Source: Stenotrophomonas maltophilia
GTDB lineage: Bacteria > Pseudomonadota > Gammaproteobacteria > Xanthomonadales > Xanthomonadaceae
Assembly: GCF_002799245.1 (NCBI RefSeq)
Contig: NZ_NEQV01000009.1
Location: 62,001 to 126,000 of the forward strand
Direction: 5' to 3'
DNA: 64,000 nt
Shown: positions 1-8,473 of the stretch, one piece after another
Numbering within the stretch: position 1 is the first letter of the stretch
Layout: each line of letters opens with the position of its first letter
Notes under the pieces: generated by a model
Database searches by the model: none
What the model saw: the letters and a program-made list of their open reading frames with translations, nothing else
Told to the model about the DNA's origin: nothing
Program-made: the position numbers and the translations under genes

Positions 1-170
1 CCGTCCTTCTCGGCAACCAGCGAAAGATTGAGCTCTCCACGCGAACGCAGTGCATCAACAATGAACTGCTCGGTGTGGCTGCTGTGCGGGGCTTCGCGGA
101 AGGCCGCCTCGGTGAGTGCGTGGATGACAGCCTGGTCTTCGCGGGTTTCAGGACGGATCGTGCAGTTCAA
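1..170 (-). CDS. GNAT family N-acetyltransferase, N-terminal part (cut by window edge)
   Basis: The minus strand reads, from a TTG at 168-170, an N-terminus containing TIRPETREDQAVIHALTEAA followed by FREAPHSSHTEQFIVDALR, the usual start of YhbS-like GCN5 acetyltransferases (acetyl-CoA dependent acyl transfer, cytoplasmic). The remainder lies beyond the left edge. An AAAGG about 8 bases upstream of the TTG supports it as the start. The substrate cannot be told from 56 codons. Confidence 0.7.
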   Translation of the reverse strand, partial: MNCTIRPETREDQAVIHALTEAAFREAPHSSHTEQFIVDALRSRGELNLSLVAEKD

Positions 171-416
171 GGGGAACGCCTTTGATGAAGTGATGAAAAT
201 GTGAATTGTCGCTTTCTGTTGCGGATTCAGCCGCGAACATGCGTCCGGCGGCAAAGCCAACGCGATGATCGGATGCCCTCTGCAGCAAGCGATCTGCCGG
301 CGCAGCGCGCCCTGCGCGCGTCAAAAATCCGTCCCGAAGGGTGGCACAGTGCTCCCGGCACGCTCCATAATCGGGAAACCTGCCACCCAGGAAGGATATA
401 TGGACATGGACGCACG

Positions 417-1088
417 ATGCAGGATCGGGCCATGGGTGTAGCACACCCCGAACGCGGGGGACGGCCGCTGCTGGCATTGCTCGCCGTCCTGCCGCTTGCT
501 GCATGCTCGCCCTACGCCGACGCCGAGCGTGACGTCGCCGCGGGTGGACGCGGCCTGGCCAAGCTCAACCCGGCGCCGCAGCAGGCCTATGAGCTGGTGC
601 TGACACTGAAGGACGCGCCGGGCCCGTTCGCGGTCATTGAGGGCGTGGCCCAGTACGACGCCAGCAACTACGCAGATTGTGGGCGGATCGTGCCTGCAAC
701 AGGTACTGCAGGCCGCATCACCAGCCAGGAGCCCGTCACCCTGCACAAGGTCGGCGCGAACGAGTACCGCGGCAGGTTCTATCTAGACCGCATGCAGGAC
801 GAGGACTATTACGGGCGTGGCGTCTGCCATTGGACGCTGACGGGTGTCGGTACGATGTTGCGTGCCACGACTGGAGAGGCGGATACGCGATTCCTGACGT
901 ACTTCAAAAAGGAACGCATGAACGCCGGATCGCCGTTGACTCTCTACTACCCGAAGGTCGCCTATCCTCGCGCCGAACTTGCTGCCAACTATCCAGCAAG
1001 TGGCAAGGAAGATCCGTCAGCGTACAAAGAAGAGCTGCGCGACGCGCTGTTCTCTACCACCACCACTGTGCAGAAGCTTGCGCCATGA
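417..1088 (+). CDS. X-Tfi candidate: lipoprotein immunity protein (copy A) for the lipase effector
   Basis: A short polar N-terminus leads into the hydrophobic stretch LLALLAVLPLAAC, a lipoprotein signal with lipobox LAAC, so the mature protein should be a periplasmic lipoprotein. About 190 residues follow that are clearly paralogous to the next gene (shared GGRGLAKLNP, EGVAQYD, EDYYGRGVC and LYYP blocks). It lies upstream of an XVIPCD lipase effector on the same strand, the usual X-T4SS immunity position. The start is uncertain: ATGs at 417 and 432 lack a close RBS, while GGAAGGA at 390-396 precedes an out-of-frame ATG at 400 that stops after 13 codons. That leaves either a leader peptide or a small frameshift. 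The immunity role is inferred from location and lipoprotein nature. Confidence 0.7.
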   Translation: MQDRAMGVAHPERGGRPLLALLAVLPLAACSPYADAERDVAAGGRGLAKLNPAPQQAYELVLTLKDAPGPFAVIEGVAQYDASNYADCGRIVPATGTAGRITSQEPVTLHKVGANEYRGRFYLDRMQDEDYYGRGVCHWTLTGVGTMLRATTGEADTRFLTYFKKERMNAGSPLTLYYPKVAYPRAELAANYPASGKEDPSAYKEELRDALFSTTTTVQKLAP

Positions 1089-1131
1089 ACTGCCAGTGTC
1101 ACATCTACCTCTATCCCCAAGGAGGCCGACA

Positions 1132-1785
1132 TTGCGCCACACGATGATTCCGTGCCTTGCTCTGCTTCTGTTGACCGCCTGCCATCCGGAGACCGCCATG
1201 AACCAGGAACGTGCCGCTGCTGAAGCCGATGTCGCCCAGGGTGGGCGTGGCCTCGCCAAGCTCAACCCCAGCCCGCGCAAGGCCTATGAACTGGTGCTGC
1301 GCCTGAAGGACGCCCCGGGCGATTTCGCGGTGGTCGAAGGCGTGGCCCAGTACGACGTCAGCAATGAAGACCAGTGCGGCCACATCGAGCCGGCCACCGG
1401 CACCGCTGCACGCATCACCAGCCAGGAGCCGGTGGAGCTGCGCAAGGTCGCTGATGGCGAGTACCGCGGCACCGTATACATCGACCGCATGCTGGATGAG
1501 GACTACTACGGTCGCGGTGTCTGCAAGTGGGAGTTCACCGGCGCGGGGGCGATGTTGAAGGCGACGGGCGCCGAAGAAGAGACCCGCTTCCTGACCTTTG
1601 TCGACGCCAAGCCGTTGACCGAAGGTGGCGCGCATACGCTCTACTATCCGGACCTGGTCTATCCGCGGGCAGATCGCGTTCCCAACTTCCCCGCCAGTGG
1701 CGAGCCCGAGCGCAGCAGCTACGCCGCAGATCTGCAGGACAAACTGTTCACGATCACCCTCTCCGCAAGTGAGGTGGCGCCGTGA
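1132..1785 (+). CDS. X-Tfi candidate: lipoprotein immunity protein (copy B)
   Basis: This is the paralogue of the preceding gene, at roughly 60% identity by eye. The start is placed at TTG 1132 because AAGGAGG at 1119-1125 sits 6 bases upstream; the in-frame ATG at 1144 is 18 bases away. The N-terminus MRHTMIPCLALLLLTAC is a compact lipoprotein signal with lipobox LTAC. The stop overlaps the GTG start of the lipase effector by four bases (GTGA), so the two are translationally coupled, as is typical of an effector-immunity pair. It probably neutralises the lipase in the periplasm. Having two immunity copies may give dosage or protection against variant effectors. Confidence 0.75.
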   Translation: MRHTMIPCLALLLLTACHPETAMNQERAAAEADVAQGGRGLAKLNPSPRKAYELVLRLKDAPGDFAVVEGVAQYDVSNEDQCGHIEPATGTAARITSQEPVELRKVADGEYRGTVYIDRMLDEDYYGRGVCKWEFTGAGAMLKATGAEEETRFLTFVDAKPLTEGGAHTLYYPDLVYPRADRVPNFPASGEPERSSYAADLQDKLFTITLSASEVAP

Positions 1786-3110
1786 CCATTACCTCCCAGG
1801 ATTATGCTGCGTTATCTGATGACGCCTACAAGGATCGGGCCGTCGGCCGACGCACCCCCGGCCAGGAAGAGAAGGTCACGTTAAACGGTCATGAGTACAA
1901 GATACTTGAGCATGTCAACAATCGGCTCAACGGCTATCAAGGTACCGTCTACCAGCGCGTAGACAGCAAAGAGATCGTCATCGCCCATCGTGGCACCGAG
2001 CAGATCGCTCGGGATGCGATCCTGACCGATGGCGGCATGGTGGTTGCTCGGACCAATGTGCAGGCGCCAGACGCGATCGCGTTGACACAGAGAACGCTCG
2101 AAACTGCCGCGCTGCAGGGACGCTTGAATGGCGGCCATGCCCCTCAGGTCACCGTCACCGGCCACTCCCTCGGTGGCGCCCTGGCCCAGATCACCTCGCA
2201 CCACTTCAACGTCAAGGGCGAGACTTTCAACGCCTATGGCGCGGTCAGCCTCAGCTACCGCATCCCGGAAGGCGGCAACACCATGATCAACCATGTCATG
2301 GCCTCCGATCCGGTCAGCTCGGCCTCACCGCACTTCGGCCAGGTACGCATCTATGCCAAGCCGGATGAGATCAAGACACTCGCCGCAAACGGCTTCAGCA
2401 ATCACCCGATGCGCGCCCTTATCCCGGACAGCCCGCTCGTCGCAGCGGGCAGCTCGTTCGGCGCGCACAAGCTGGGCAATTTCCTCGGCGACGGCTCCGT
2501 GCTGCAACACCCGGAAACGCAGAAGCTGGCAAAAGACAATGCCAAGATGATCGAGGAGTACCGTGACGACGTCGAATCACTGCGTCGTGGCGTCACCCGC
2601 GCGGCACGCGGCATCCCGGGCGGCGCCGTCGATCTGTACGACCATATCCGTGGCCCGCTGCAGCCGGGTGAGCCGGCACGCCGCGAAGCGGAGAAGAACG
2701 GCCATCACACCAGCATGCTGCGCATGGACGATGCCAACCATCTTGGCAATCCCTTGTTCAACGATGCGATCCGTGGCGTGCATGCGCAGGACGTGCGGGT
2801 CGGCCGCGTGCCGGACGTGATGAGCACGCAGCTGGCAGGCAGTCTGGCCGCCGAAATGCATGCGGCAGGCGGCAAGCGCATCGACGAGGTGATGATGAAT
2901 GCCGATGCCTCGCGCAGCTTCGCCGTGCAGGGCCAGGGCGGCGACCCGGCGCACCTTCGTGTGTCGGTGGATACGGCAGTGGCGATGAACACACCGCTGG
3001 AACAGAGCAGCCAGCGCATCGACCAGCAAGCCGCCAATCAGCGCCTTGCGCTGGAGCGCGACCAGCAGCTGGAGCAGCAGCAGAACCAGACCCGCAGTCT
3101 GCAGGCCTGA
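1782..3110 (+). CDS. X-T4SS effector (X-Tfe): class 3 lipase with C-terminal XVIPCD
   Basis: The N-terminal half is an alpha/beta-hydrolase of the lipase class 3 type. The nucleophile elbow TVTGHSLGG places Ser129; Asp176 in MASDPVSS and His184 in SPHFGQ are the likely rest of the triad. The C-terminal ~130 residues carry the XVIPCD signature recognised by VirD4 (FAVQG, GDPAHLRVSVDTA, TPLEQSS) and end in a Gln-rich tail. A toxic phospholipase delivered into the periplasm of target bacteria is therefore expected. The GTG start overlaps the upstream immunity gene. There is no Sec signal, as expected for a T4SS substrate. The substrate lipid is unknown. Confidence 0.88.
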   Translation: MTITSQDYAALSDDAYKDRAVGRRTPGQEEKVTLNGHEYKILEHVNNRLNGYQGTVYQRVDSKEIVIAHRGTEQIARDAILTDGGMVVARTNVQAPDAIALTQRTLETAALQGRLNGGHAPQVTVTGHSLGGALAQITSHHFNVKGETFNAYGAVSLSYRIPEGGNTMINHVMASDPVSSASPHFGQVRIYAKPDEIKTLAANGFSNHPMRALIPDSPLVAAGSSFGAHKLGNFLGDGSVLQHPETQKLAKDNAKMIEEYRDDVESLRRGVTRAARGIPGGAVDLYDHIRGPLQPGEPARREAEKNGHHTSMLRMDDANHLGNPLFNDAIRGVHAQDVRVGRVPDVMSTQLAGSLAAEMHAAGGKRIDEVMMNADASRSFAVQGQGGDPAHLRVSVDTAVAMNTPLEQSSQRIDQQAANQRLALERDQQLEQQQNQTRSLQA

Positions 3111-3120
3111 TCATCACCGC

Positions 3121-3143
3121 GGGAGCCGGCTGGCCCGGCTCCC
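3121..3143. terminator. stem-loop between convergent genes
   Basis: A perfect 9-bp stem (GGGAGCCGG / CCGGCTCCC) with a 5-base loop lies between the lipase effector stop and the stop of the convergent gene. There is no long T-run on either strand, so termination efficiency is uncertain. Confidence 0.5.
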
Positions 3144-3164
3144 GATTGACTTCGGCACTCCGGC

Positions 3165-4430
3165 TCAGGGGCTGGACGCTGCCATTGGCACGGATGTTCC
3201 GGCCGTCACGAACAGATCCGGCCCGGAATCCGGGAATCCGCCACAGGCGCGATCGCCGGGTGCCACCGGATCACAGGGCCACTGCGCACGCGCGACCTTC
3301 TCGCGCAGCTCGAAACGATCACCGGTCCAGACCACGAACGCGATGTGCTCGCGGCTCCAGTCACTGTAGGCGCGCGGACCGCCCTTCTGCGCCGTCTCCG
3401 GGTACTGCACGAACCAGCGCATGGCCGGGCCGTACTGCAGCTTGCTGTGATCCAGGCTGATCCGGCCCTCGCGCGACAGCTGGCGCGCACGGTCAGCTTC
3501 CGTCACCTGGGGCATGGCCGGCATGGCATCGGCGGTCACATCCCTCGGCGCGGCATCACCGCGCACCTGGTACACACGCTGGGCCACATAGGCCTCGCGG
3601 CAGCCACCCGCTGGCACGCGTACCGGTTCCGCGCCGTACTCATCACGGTTGGCGACCCGGTCGCTGCAGGTGAACGGCGCCGACACCAGGTAGAACGTGC
3701 TGTCGGCGTCGCGTCCCTCCAGCGAACGCACCCATATGTCGCCCATCCGCACGATGAAGTCCGGGCGCTGGCCGTAGCCCGGCACCGCCTTGAACCAGGC
3801 CTTCTGCAGTACCTCACGCTCGCGCCAGCTGCGCGGCAGGTGGATGTCCTGCTCGGGCAGCGCGACCAGCATCGCGGCCAGATGCGCCGGCATCGTGCCC
3901 TGGCAGGCGCCGATCAGCAGGTCGCCCTGGGTCGCCAGTCGACCGGCCAGATCCACCGGGCAGCGGGCACCGAGCGCACGCTCGGTCGCCTGCTCGGGCG
4001 GCAACGGCACGATGGCCAATGCGGGAGGTGCGGGCGCCACCGCCGGGGCGGCTGGCTCGACTGCGGCAGGCGGTGCGGCCGCGGGAGCCGCCGCTGCGGG
4101 GGCAGCAGGCGGGGGCGTCGGGATTGCCGCTGGCTCCGGCTGCGCGTCCACCACGGGGGTCGCAGGGGCTGCCACGGCAGCCGGTGCCTCGTGTGCCGGA
4201 GTCGCGACAACGGCTTCGGTCGTGAGTGCCGCAACGGGCGCCGCTGCGGCAGGCGCATCAACCGTCGCTTCCGCAGCCGGGGTCGTCTCCACGGCGGGTG
4301 GCGTCGCCTCCTGAGCCTGTGCCGATGCTGCGGCAAGTCCAAGTGACAGCAACCAGAGCGGCGTCAGGCGGCGCACGGATGCATTGCAGCGGGCAGCGGT
4401 GTGCTGGGCATTCGGGGGAACGATTCGCAT
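3165..4430 (-). CDS. exported protein with Ala/Pro-rich linker, function unknown
   Basis: The protein has 421 residues. An N-terminal export signal (LTPLWLLSLGLAAASAQAQ) is followed by about 120 residues of almost pure Ala/Pro/Val/Glu linker and then a globular C-terminal domain of about 260 residues with several Cys. No family was recognised. AAGGA six bases upstream supports the ATG at 4430. It lies 98 bp downstream of the GH19 effector on the same strand and convergent with the lipase effector, so it may belong to the effector island, perhaps as an extra periplasmic immunity or cell-wall-binding factor. That role is a guess from position only. Confidence 0.65.
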   Translation of the reverse strand: MRIVPPNAQHTAARCNASVRRLTPLWLLSLGLAAASAQAQEATPPAVETTPAAEATVDAPAAAAPVAALTTEAVVATPAHEAPAAVAAPATPVVDAQPEPAAIPTPPPAAPAAAAPAAAPPAAVEPAAPAVAPAPPALAIVPLPPEQATERALGARCPVDLAGRLATQGDLLIGACQGTMPAHLAAMLVALPEQDIHLPRSWREREVLQKAWFKAVPGYGQRPDFIVRMGDIWVRSLEGRDADSTFYLVSAPFTCSDRVANRDEYGAEPVRVPAGGCREAYVAQRVYQVRGDAAPRDVTADAMPAMPQVTEADRARQLSREGRISLDHSKLQYGPAMRWFVQYPETAQKGGPRAYSDWSREHIAFVVWTGDRFELREKVARAQWPCDPVAPGDRACGGFPDSGPDLFVTAGTSVPMAASSP

Positions 4431-4528
4431 GTGGTGTCCTTACGAGTGGGTTTCCATGTCGGCGCCACGGAGGCGCCACGCGTCGTACGTAAAGCGCCTG
4501 CGGGCACCCCGCCCGCGGGCATCGGGTA

Positions 4529-5536
4529 TTACAGAGATCGCGGGCGCTGCTCCTGCTCGCGGGCGAGCACGGCAGCCGGGTCCTCCTGCGCGACACTGGC
4601 GGCCAACTGCTGGCTGCTCTGCGCCAGCGGCTGCTGCGCCGCCTGTTCGCGGTCGACCGATGCGCGCAGCATGGCCGGATCGCCCAGTGCGCCCTGCACC
4701 GCAAACAGCGTGCGACCGTCATTGCCGGCCAGCAGATGATCGATGCGCGACATCCCCGCCTTATGCGCGCTCAGCGCCAGTGCGCCGGCGGCGTTGTCCA
4801 GTTCCTGCCCGCTGCGCAGTCCGCTCTGCGGCCCCATCTGCTGCAGGTGCTGGCGCGCGCCCTGGAACAGGGTGTGTCCCGGCTCGCCCGGCTGCGACAT
4901 GTCGCGCATGGCAGCCTGCTGTGCGGGCGCACCTACTTCGCCACGCTCCAGGCGCGCCATCACGTCAGGTGTCAGCTTCTGCTGCCACACATCGAATCGC
5001 TGCTGGCGGGCCTCGATGCCGTTCAGGCCACCATTGATCGCACGCGTCGCTTCGCGCACATCCTCGCGCGCCGCCTCCGGCACCCGCGCCTGCCACTGCC
5101 ATACGGCAATGCGGCCTGCGTGCTCGGGCTGCGCGGCCAGTTCCGGGTGATTCACCAGATCCAGATCCAGCGCCTTGCCGGCACGCTCGTAATTCTCCTT
5201 GCCGACCAGCGGCAGATAGCCACGGCCGTGATACTTCAATGCGTCACCGGGCGTATCGTTGCCCATGCGCCCGCCATACATCAGTTCGGCCAGGTTCTCC
5301 GGCCGCCCACGCAGCGCCTCCTGGCGGGCGCTCTCAAGCGCACCATTGCCATTGCGCCACGCCGCTTCCACCGGGATCTGCGAGATACCCCGGGTGAAGT
5401 TGAAACTCTCGTTGAGCCGGCTCAGGCCACGGGACTCATGCCCGGCCTGCGCCATGAAGTTGGCCAGTTCCCGGGACGAGGTCATGCCGGCCTCCGTGGC
5501 CTGCCGCAACAGCTGCGACTCTCTATCCTGCGACAC
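4529..5536 (-). CDS. X-T4SS effector (X-Tfe): GH19-type lysozyme/chitinase-like domain plus XVIPCD
   Basis: Residues 1 to about 200 match glycoside hydrolase family 19 lysozymes: FMAQAGHESRGL (likely catalytic Glu34), LNESFNF (Glu43) and YHGRGYLPLVGKENYERAG, a GRG-x-LxG-x-xNY block. Residues about 220-335 form the XVIPCD (AHKAGMSRIDHLLAG, LFAVQGALGDPAMLRASVD, QPLAQSSQQL) that targets the protein to VirD4. It is predicted to cleave peptidoglycan in the periplasm of attacked cells. The immunity gene lies immediately upstream on the same strand, 57 bp away, matching the XAC2610/XAC2609 arrangement in Xanthomonas. Confidence 0.9.
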   Translation of the reverse strand: MSQDRESQLLRQATEAGMTSSRELANFMAQAGHESRGLSRLNESFNFTRGISQIPVEAAWRNGNGALESARQEALRGRPENLAELMYGGRMGNDTPGDALKYHGRGYLPLVGKENYERAGKALDLDLVNHPELAAQPEHAGRIAVWQWQARVPEAAREDVREATRAINGGLNGIEARQQRFDVWQQKLTPDVMARLERGEVGAPAQQAAMRDMSQPGEPGHTLFQGARQHLQQMGPQSGLRSGQELDNAAGALALSAHKAGMSRIDHLLAGNDGRTLFAVQGALGDPAMLRASVDREQAAQQPLAQSSQQLAASVAQEDPAAVLAREQEQRPRSL

Positions 5537-5593
5537 GGTGAAACTCCTGCTCGATCATCGTTGGGTACTCCCGCCTCCTCACAGGCATGGCAC

Positions 5594-6130
5594 TCAGGGC
5601 AAGCTCACGTCGGCGACGACGGACGGGTCGAAATCCTCGAACCGCACCCGGCCCAGTTCGGCCGCCGAGAAGTCACGCGTATGGGTGGCTTCGGTCTCGG
5701 TGTCGACCACCCTGCGCTGCACGCCATGCACCCAACAGGCCTCGTCGGCCGGAACGTAGCGGAACGTGTAGATGCTGCTCCAACGCTCGCGGCTCCCGCC
5801 GTTGGTGATCACACTGAAAGCGCCATCCTCGATCGTCACGTACGCGAAGGGATCACCGGCAATACCACCACGGGTGGAACACGGCACCAGCTTGTCGTTG
5901 CGCGCGGCCAGCTGCCATCGGCCAGCGGCGTCGCCCAGCAGCAGCAACAGCACCCGGTTGGGACCGTGCTCGCCGGGCAGCAATCCTTCCGGAGGGGGTT
6001 GGTCGATGACCAGGAGCTGGTCCTGGAAACCATTCCCGGTGAGATCGCCGCGTACGGCTTCCAGCAGGTTCGCGCCCGACGGAACGAACGCCAGGGCATT
6101 GTCCATATGGGTGCCACTCCCCTTCTCCAT
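5594..6130 (-). CDS. X-Tfi, XAC2610-like immunity protein for the GH19 effector; export signal out of frame
   Basis: The mature domain reads like the XAC2610 family of lysozyme-effector inhibitors: GDLTGNGFQDQLLVI (a Ca-binding-like DLTGNG turn), RVLLLLLGD, ARNDKLVPC, GDPFAYVTIEDGAFSV, IYTFRYV. Such proteins act in the periplasm. No export signal precedes it in frame: possible starts are ATG 6130 (AAGGAG 9 bases upstream) and ATG 6106. A good signal-peptide-like segment exists in the +1 frame at 6145-6270 (separate entry), so the gene appears frameshifted, or the assembly has an indel here. As written the product would stay cytoplasmic. Confidence 0.75.
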   Translation of the reverse strand: MEKGSGTHMDNALAFVPSGANLLEAVRGDLTGNGFQDQLLVIDQPPPEGLLPGEHGPNRVLLLLLGDAAGRWQLAARNDKLVPCSTRGGIAGDPFAYVTIEDGAFSVITNGGSRERWSSIYTFRYVPADEACWVHGVQRRVVDTETEATHTRDFSAAELGRVRFEDFDPSVVADVSLP

Positions 6131-6144
6131 CCCGTGCGACTCCT

Positions 6145-6270
6145 TCAATGCCGTCTTGCCCTTACCCGTGCGGTGGCCGAAACCGGTGCGATGCTCCACG
6201 CGCGCCCAGCCTCCGCCATGCCGGATGATAGCCCTGAGCCCACGGCGACCGCGACGGTGGCAAGCGTCAT
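6145..6270 (-). pseudogene. displaced signal-peptide segment of the XAC2610-like immunity gene
   Basis: From ATG 6270 the minus strand encodes MTLATVAVAVGSGLSSGMAE followed by AGRA and a short tail, stopping at 6145. It has a hydrophobic core and an AxA-like cleavage region, in a different frame from the immunity domain that starts about 15 bases later. An in-frame ATG at 6298 (MRTLITRA) belongs to the other frame. One frameshift joins signal and domain; this may be a real inactivation or a sequencing error. Confidence 0.55.
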
Positions 6271-6645
6271 CCGCAGCGCGGGTGATCAGAGTCCTCATGG
6301 ACGGAAAAGCTCCTGCGTTCGATGGCACCAATGCGTCGGGATTTTGACGCGCACGCAGCTTACTTCGAGGAGGCGGGGCTCGTCGAAGGGGGCTTGGGAT
6401 GAAAAGCGCACTTGATCACAGAAAAAGCGCGGTTAACGTGAATGGTTGCCCACTCAGCAAATGGGTCAACGCAGGCGTCCTTCAGAATTGGCAGATCCGA
6501 GAATGCTCTCGTGCCATGTAGCAGAAGTATGATCTGAAATTCAGTTGCCGGGAGATTTTCCCGGCGGCCTCTAGCGATGAAAAGACATCGGACTCAAGCG
6601 CGCCCTGCTAGACAAGACGCAAAGACCTCTGACCGCTAAGGAGCA
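6271..6645. other. non-coding upstream region of the immunity/effector pair
   Basis: No gene was seen. The part near 6271-6370 is clearly similar to 12108-12230 inside the virB6/DUF4189 array (shared blocks around GCTCCTGCGTT and TGACGCGCA), so it is a duplicated promoter/5' region. The rest, up to the end of the first DUF4189 gene, is AT-richer and has no recognised motif. Confidence 0.5.
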
Positions 6646-7185
6646 TCAATAGGCACGAAATTCCGGCAAGCTGCAGGCTGAGTACACAACTTCGCAAGAT
6701 TGATTGCGGTCCCCGCGACATTCCCGCAGCGCATTACGTTTGGCCAAATCTGCCGTTTCTGCACGCCACGAAACAGTAATCGCTCCAGGATTCAGCGCCC
6801 CAACCGGATCAGCCATCGCGACGCATTGGTTGTAGTACGAGATGGCAATTCGACAATTGCCACCTCCCGCTCTCCTGCACGCATCCAACGCGACAGACCG
6901 GGCCAGACTCTCGGTTCTCTGGGAAACCGCTGTGCCCGTTGGCTTACTCCCTCCCTGAGAGGAAACCGCGCCCTCGGCTATAGCTCCCCATCGCTTCTCC
7001 CACTCCCCTTTAGGCGCCTGCCTTGGGGCTTGTGAGGGAGGGACTGATGCCGCAGCCCCAGGAATCGACGCACAACCTTGAACACCCTGGCCTCCAATCG
7101 GGTAGAAGCCAGGCGGGCAGTTCCCCTCAGCGAATGCTACTGCGGGTAAGACAAATAGCCCCAGAAGGAGGGTCCAGTTACGCAT
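6646..7185 (-). CDS. DUF4189 secreted protein, array copy 1 (distal end)
   Basis: The protein has 179 residues. A signal peptide (LLGLFVLPAVAFA) is followed by the array's hallmark NCPPGFYPIGGQGVQGCA. A linker leads to the DUF4189 domain (KRWGAIAEG, ALDACRRAGGGNCRIAISYY, NQCVAMA), ending in VVYSACSLPEFRAY. Cys residues are conserved between copies, suggesting disulfides in the periplasm. It lies 42 bp downstream of a virB6 tail fragment. This is the most divergent of the six intact copies in its C-terminal half. The molecular function of DUF4189 is unknown; repeated linkage to virB6 ends suggests a role with the T4SS inner-membrane or periplasmic part. Confidence 0.85.
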   Translation of the reverse strand: MRNWTLLLGLFVLPAVAFAEGNCPPGFYPIGGQGVQGCASIPGAAASVPPSQAPRQAPKGEWEKRWGAIAEGAVSSQGGSKPTGTAVSQRTESLARSVALDACRRAGGGNCRIAISYYNQCVAMADPVGALNPGAITVSWRAETADLAKRNALRECRGDRNQSCEVVYSACSLPEFRAY

Positions 7186-7227
7186 GCAGAGCCTCAGAAT
7201 AAATAAGTTTACCTAGCCTCATCGGAA

Positions 7228-7392
7228 TCATTTCGACGGTGCGTTCCCGTATTTTCCTGAGGTCATTCCATCACCACCTGGGGCCGCACTCCCCCCTTCC
7301 ACTATCGTACGACTACCCTGATGTTGAACAGTCTGGGTCACACCCTGTGAGCCCATGTAGCTACCCAGCGTACCCTGGAAGAACATCGCGGC
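7228..7392 (-). pseudogene. virB6 3'-terminal fragment, tail variant 1
   Basis: The minus strand encodes AMFFQGTLGSYMGSQGVTQ and then a tail unlike any other copy, ending ...GKYGNAPSK before the stop at 7228-7230. Homology to full-length virB6 begins abruptly at the codons before MFFQGTLG (7392). No start codon or RBS is apparent, so this is a displaced 3' end rather than a gene. Confidence 0.8.
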
Positions 7393-7427
7393 CTCTGCTC
7401 AACGTCCCTGCCCCTACTGCGGGCACG

Positions 7428-7607
7428 GACGACTGCGGCGCACTGGCCAAGCGTGAAAGCAGCCACCACTTTGCAGTCACCTGCTCCGCACTGACTGACC
7501 GCGGTGTCACGTGCATCGCGCTCGTTCAACCTCAAATGGATCGCGTAGGCCTTGGGCGCACTGCCAGCGGCGATCGCGCTCCGAGACTGGGCGATATTGG
7601 CCATCAT
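7428..7607 (-). pseudogene. DUF4189 central fragment
   Basis: The minus strand reads ANIAQSRSAIAAG, then AVSQCGAGDCKVVAAFTLGQ and CAAVV, the central DUF4189 pattern (WGAIA-like start, Cys-rich core). It has neither the signal peptide nor the C-terminus and runs out of frame into the virB6 tail at 7392. It is a recombination remnant between two virB6 tails. Confidence 0.65.
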
Positions 7608-7731
7608 GCGGCTGTTCTTTGCGGTTCGGCGTCTCGCTGAGAACACTCATGCAATCAGGCGCGCAGCCTGTCTGGCGACTGCTGATGCAAGACCGCTGCG
7701 ATGCCCGGGAGGTCCGTGCTCGGCTGACCGT

Positions 7732-7982
7732 TTTAAGCCCAGACGATGGTGGCGGAGAGTCAAAGGTACCCTGCAATCTCGGAGTGACTGCAGAGCCTAC
7801 ACCCATCGGTTGAGATTCGTGAGTCGCCGGTGCGTTCGGCTTGTATTGCCCTCCGCCCGTCGAACCCGGCGGCTTACCATTCGGGCCCGGCGATGCCGGC
7901 ACTGCACTGCCGCCCCTCTGCGAATATGCCATGAAGCTGCCCAATGTTCCCTGGAAGAACATCGCCGCCATTGGGGGCGCAT
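7732..7982 (-). pseudogene. virB6 3'-terminal fragment, tail variant 2
   Basis: Homology starts abruptly at APPMAAMFFQGTLGSFMAYS (near 7982) and continues with GGSAVPASPGPNGKPPGST, closest to the copy at 9063-9950. The C-terminal residues (about TPRLQGTFDS onward) then diverge. The reading frame runs on into a DUF4189 remnant. It carries none of the VirB6 membrane core. Confidence 0.75.
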
Positions 7983-8473
7983 GCTTCGTTACTGCTGCGA
8001 GGCTCTCGGCCCAGCAGTATCCTCCAAGGAACTACCCATTCGATACGGCCAGAAATATGTCGCGACGGAGTTACTTGCGCTTGTGCCTGCTCATGCCACC
8101 CGCAACATATGGCCAGCATCAATGATGCGCCCCACTAATGGAGCAGATAGCATCGCATCAGCTGAGAACCGGCAGCAATACGGATCATTCAACGTACGCC
8201 TAATATCTCTTGAAAAGTGGAATAGTACACGCGACGTAGACGGATCTGCATTGCGCTCCGGCCGCCGCTCTACAGTCCCGCAAGGCAGTCTGAGTTGCCC
8301 AGTCTACTGTAGTAGCATTAACGCATTTCGTCCCAGTGAACATCAGCTCAGGAGAGGAGAGGAGACTGCTGAGACACATTCAGCCGGAAGTAGGCGCGCA
8401 GCATTTTATGCCGTGAATCGCCAAGGATAACATTATTCGAAACTATACCAGCGAGCCCACCGGCACATTTACA
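7983..8473. other. 490-bp stretch without recognisable gene
   Basis: This stretch lies between a virB6 tail fragment and the stop of DUF4189 copy 2. It is AT-richer than the genome average. I found no DUF4189 or virB6 homology and no convincing ORF on either strand; only short frames exist. It could be the scar of a deleted cassette or an eroded insertion. Confidence 0.4.

Noticed and set aside
7552..8430. 292-residue plus-strand frame across the array gap
   Set aside because: Arg-rich, antisense to virB6 and DUF4189 remnants, no RBS or domain.
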